Below, in pieces: positions 7,601 through 7,844 of a DNA stretch of 7,844 nucleotides. Both the position numbers and the translations under genes were made by a program. The notes below the pieces were generated by a model that had not been told where the DNA came from, did no database searches, and saw only the letters and a program-made list of their open reading frames with translations. Source of the DNA: Flavobacteriales bacterium (lineage in GTDB: Bacteria > Bacteroidota > Bacteroidia > Flavobacteriales > UA16); assembly GCA_002683735.1 (NCBI GenBank), contig NYTZ01000158.1:1-7844 (forward strand), in the 5' to 3' direction. The first letter of the stretch is position 1. Each line of letters opens with the position of its first letter.

Positions 7601-7844
7601 GGGCTGCCACCTTACGGTGACGTAGCTCGCCAAACCGCGATCTTCATGGGCGGAGTTCGTGCCCCTGGGGTGGTCGACAACCAGGTGGTGCACAACGACG
7701 CATACAATGACCGGCCATATTACGAGACACTGTTCGCAACCGTTGTCTTTGTATCTGGGTCTGGCATTGCAGACAAGCTTGCAGGATACTTACGCGGCAT
7801 ATTCTGCAATGGGCGAAACACGCACAACATCCCTGGCCGGTCAA
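4658..7844 (+). CDS. Multidomain protein with coiled coil, Ala/Pro repeats and DEAH/RHA-type SF2 helicase domain (3' end beyond window)
   Basis: The frame opens after TAA 4604-4606 and stays open to the last base; ATG 4658 is the first in-frame start. ATG 4790 (residue 45 here) has a better ACC-ATG context and may be the real start. Order of parts: basic N-terminus; predicted coiled coil about 142-220; three 13-residue Ala/Pro repeats 248-286; a Cys/His-rich stretch 425-468; then an SF2 helicase core. Helicase signs are LLP before the P-loop (P711), Walker A GETGSGKT (733-740, Lys739), motif Ia-like PRTVTTM (from 754), a DCTPSN segment (821-826), motif II DELH followed by ER (858-863), motif III SAT (895-897), PGRT (936-939) and motif IV-like VVFVSGSG (1029-1036). 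The GETGSGKT, DExHER and PGRT set is typical of DEAH/RHA NTP-dependent RNA helicases. DELH instead of DEAH is a variant. Motifs V and VI, and any polymerase, would lie past the window. Host and biological role are unknown. Confidence 0.9.
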   Translation, partial: MRCDFLFDSYAVVLKLHRSALGRKRGNRFVRRRLRPPTNLSRDTMPDHRRADQEVDAAAWHLYRLIRDPYSGGIDRDEHPGFATSPNYKRALEAAFEDFIATWEDREAETGLRVKPSDNHLETFISTEGDLTALPAAQEPPDIAALRLELNEQRQLCDDALSRSLQATDNLASKVQENARITTQLHMLEEKSRVEADKHKKLVEAKDDEIRALTQRLEDMSNSAATPIHPSSQQDTNDGQSTAGASAAAAVPAQPPAASSVAAAPAQPPVALPAAATPAQPPVAPASSDPSSAVVTLAQSVRFQANPEFINRVIAKFERVRLDNMRLGCKALRRDMGKILYWLLNVTFAFKRYVKAHRQQRLNRRTGRMMNSLVPDDSGTGGQIIAVADFNEIRRDISTELLDLDHSAHHQLVGLRSPRVYARHCPHTRTHVGQYNFRCQHWHLDEHGYKLPMYWELWATYVKQCPDHMHLRDIPGRGIFTGFVYMKLIGQPPNQDYEPWNQSPNIRTYQHDGIREWRTPHPRYTQFTAPDVNAQGCGTFEHMEVDYCHLYAARTGRHFLMSIPEKHVDTFQEHPRFSIVRYHEGTPLALPQAVYNSRGNAADYHRTERTTRLDQSPVDVFAVQYRGPNRDRPCGPDDNDIAHMYDPRRFSMTFPETMWANYGLVPSRFMPARGFRLQIDDLAMSPTQDRPLPARDVVEKALRTDAGSLLPAVKSFNRALAMLHNNRHIAFDGETGSGKTSIMAVLNACFEVVPRTVTTMTMRSALMASSERAVKILGRANPTWVVDEKQDNSASIDAGITRYMGQVFVRCSVDRRFSIRDCTPSNLAFNAYIPCGEFALKAMNDPKFLRGLTGVTLDELHERGIFMDILTLLVHEESFRRIRDGEPRLMVQYASATGIVKIARKLNRVHSLGQVVPSVWNEYTDHFTPPPTYKFPGRTNVSISTHPIHVEHVRGRPMKVHKIYPTHGIQYRERWRSWTQPGLPPYGDVARQTAIFMGGVRAPGVVDNQVVHNDAYNDRPYYETLFATVVFVSGSGIADKLAGYLRGIFCNGRNTHNIPGRS
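5399..5515 (+). repeat. Three 39-bp tandem repeats coding an Ala/Pro linker
   Basis: Three in-frame units of 39 bp (5399-5437, 5438-5476, 5477-5515) each encode 13 residues around the shared core PAQPP: AAAVPAQPPAASS, VAAAPAQPPVALP and AAATPAQPPVAPA. Units differ both at synonymous third positions, for example in the Gln and Pro codons, and at a few residues, so the duplication is not brand new. The repeat follows the coiled coil and precedes the Cys/His-rich region, and probably forms a flexible spacer. Copy number could vary between isolates. Confidence 0.9.

Noticed and set aside
7235..7693. Minus-strand frame of 152 codons opposite the helicase motifs
   Set aside because: It is a shadow of the strongly supported helicase frame, with no motifs of its own.

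Overview
The window holds two very long same-strand open reading frames separated by about 1 kb of non-coding, highly structured sequence. I cannot assign an organism. The sequence is moderately GC-rich and CpG-rich. Neither large ORF has a convincing Shine-Dalgarno site. One candidate start of the second ORF (4790) has an ACC-ATG, Kozak-like context, and the spacer is pyrimidine-rich. I read it as a eukaryote-associated virus or selfish element, or a metatranscriptome contig of one, rather than a bacterial chromosome. This is inference: there is no rRNA, tRNA, transposase or polymerase in view to anchor it.

Layout. (1) 22-3609 (frame already open at base 1): a protein of at least 1195 residues that I do not recognise, rich in Arg, His, Asp and Pro, with two Cys/His clusters that look zinc-binding and a Gly/His-rich tail. 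(2) 3610-4657: a spacer with about two dozen ATGs and no long frame. Its first three quarters are T/C-rich and carry a 17-nt direct repeat and a row of ATTT cores at about 10-nt intervals. Its last part carries a 14-bp stem, two small hairpins, three copies of TTTGGGAGGAGC and a stem of about 13 bp around an 8-codon mini-ORF. (3) 4658-7844, open at the window end: a multidomain protein of at least 1062 residues. In order it has a basic N-terminus, a coiled coil, a three-copy 13-residue Ala/Pro repeat, an uncharacterised Cys/His-rich middle, and the first half of an SF2 helicase of the DEAH/RHA type (Walker A GETGSGKT, motif II DELH, motif III SAT, then PGRT). It runs off the window before motifs V and VI.

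How the parts fit. A large protein of unknown function followed by a helicase-bearing multidomain protein resembles the architecture of large RNA viruses of fungi, protists or plants, but I see no polymerase, protease or capsid signature to prove it. The most unusual aspect is how the second ORF is expressed. It lies about 1 kb and about two dozen ATGs downstream of the first stop codon, with clustered RNA-like hairpins just before it, so an internal ribosome entry site, a subgenomic message or a separate promoter would be needed.
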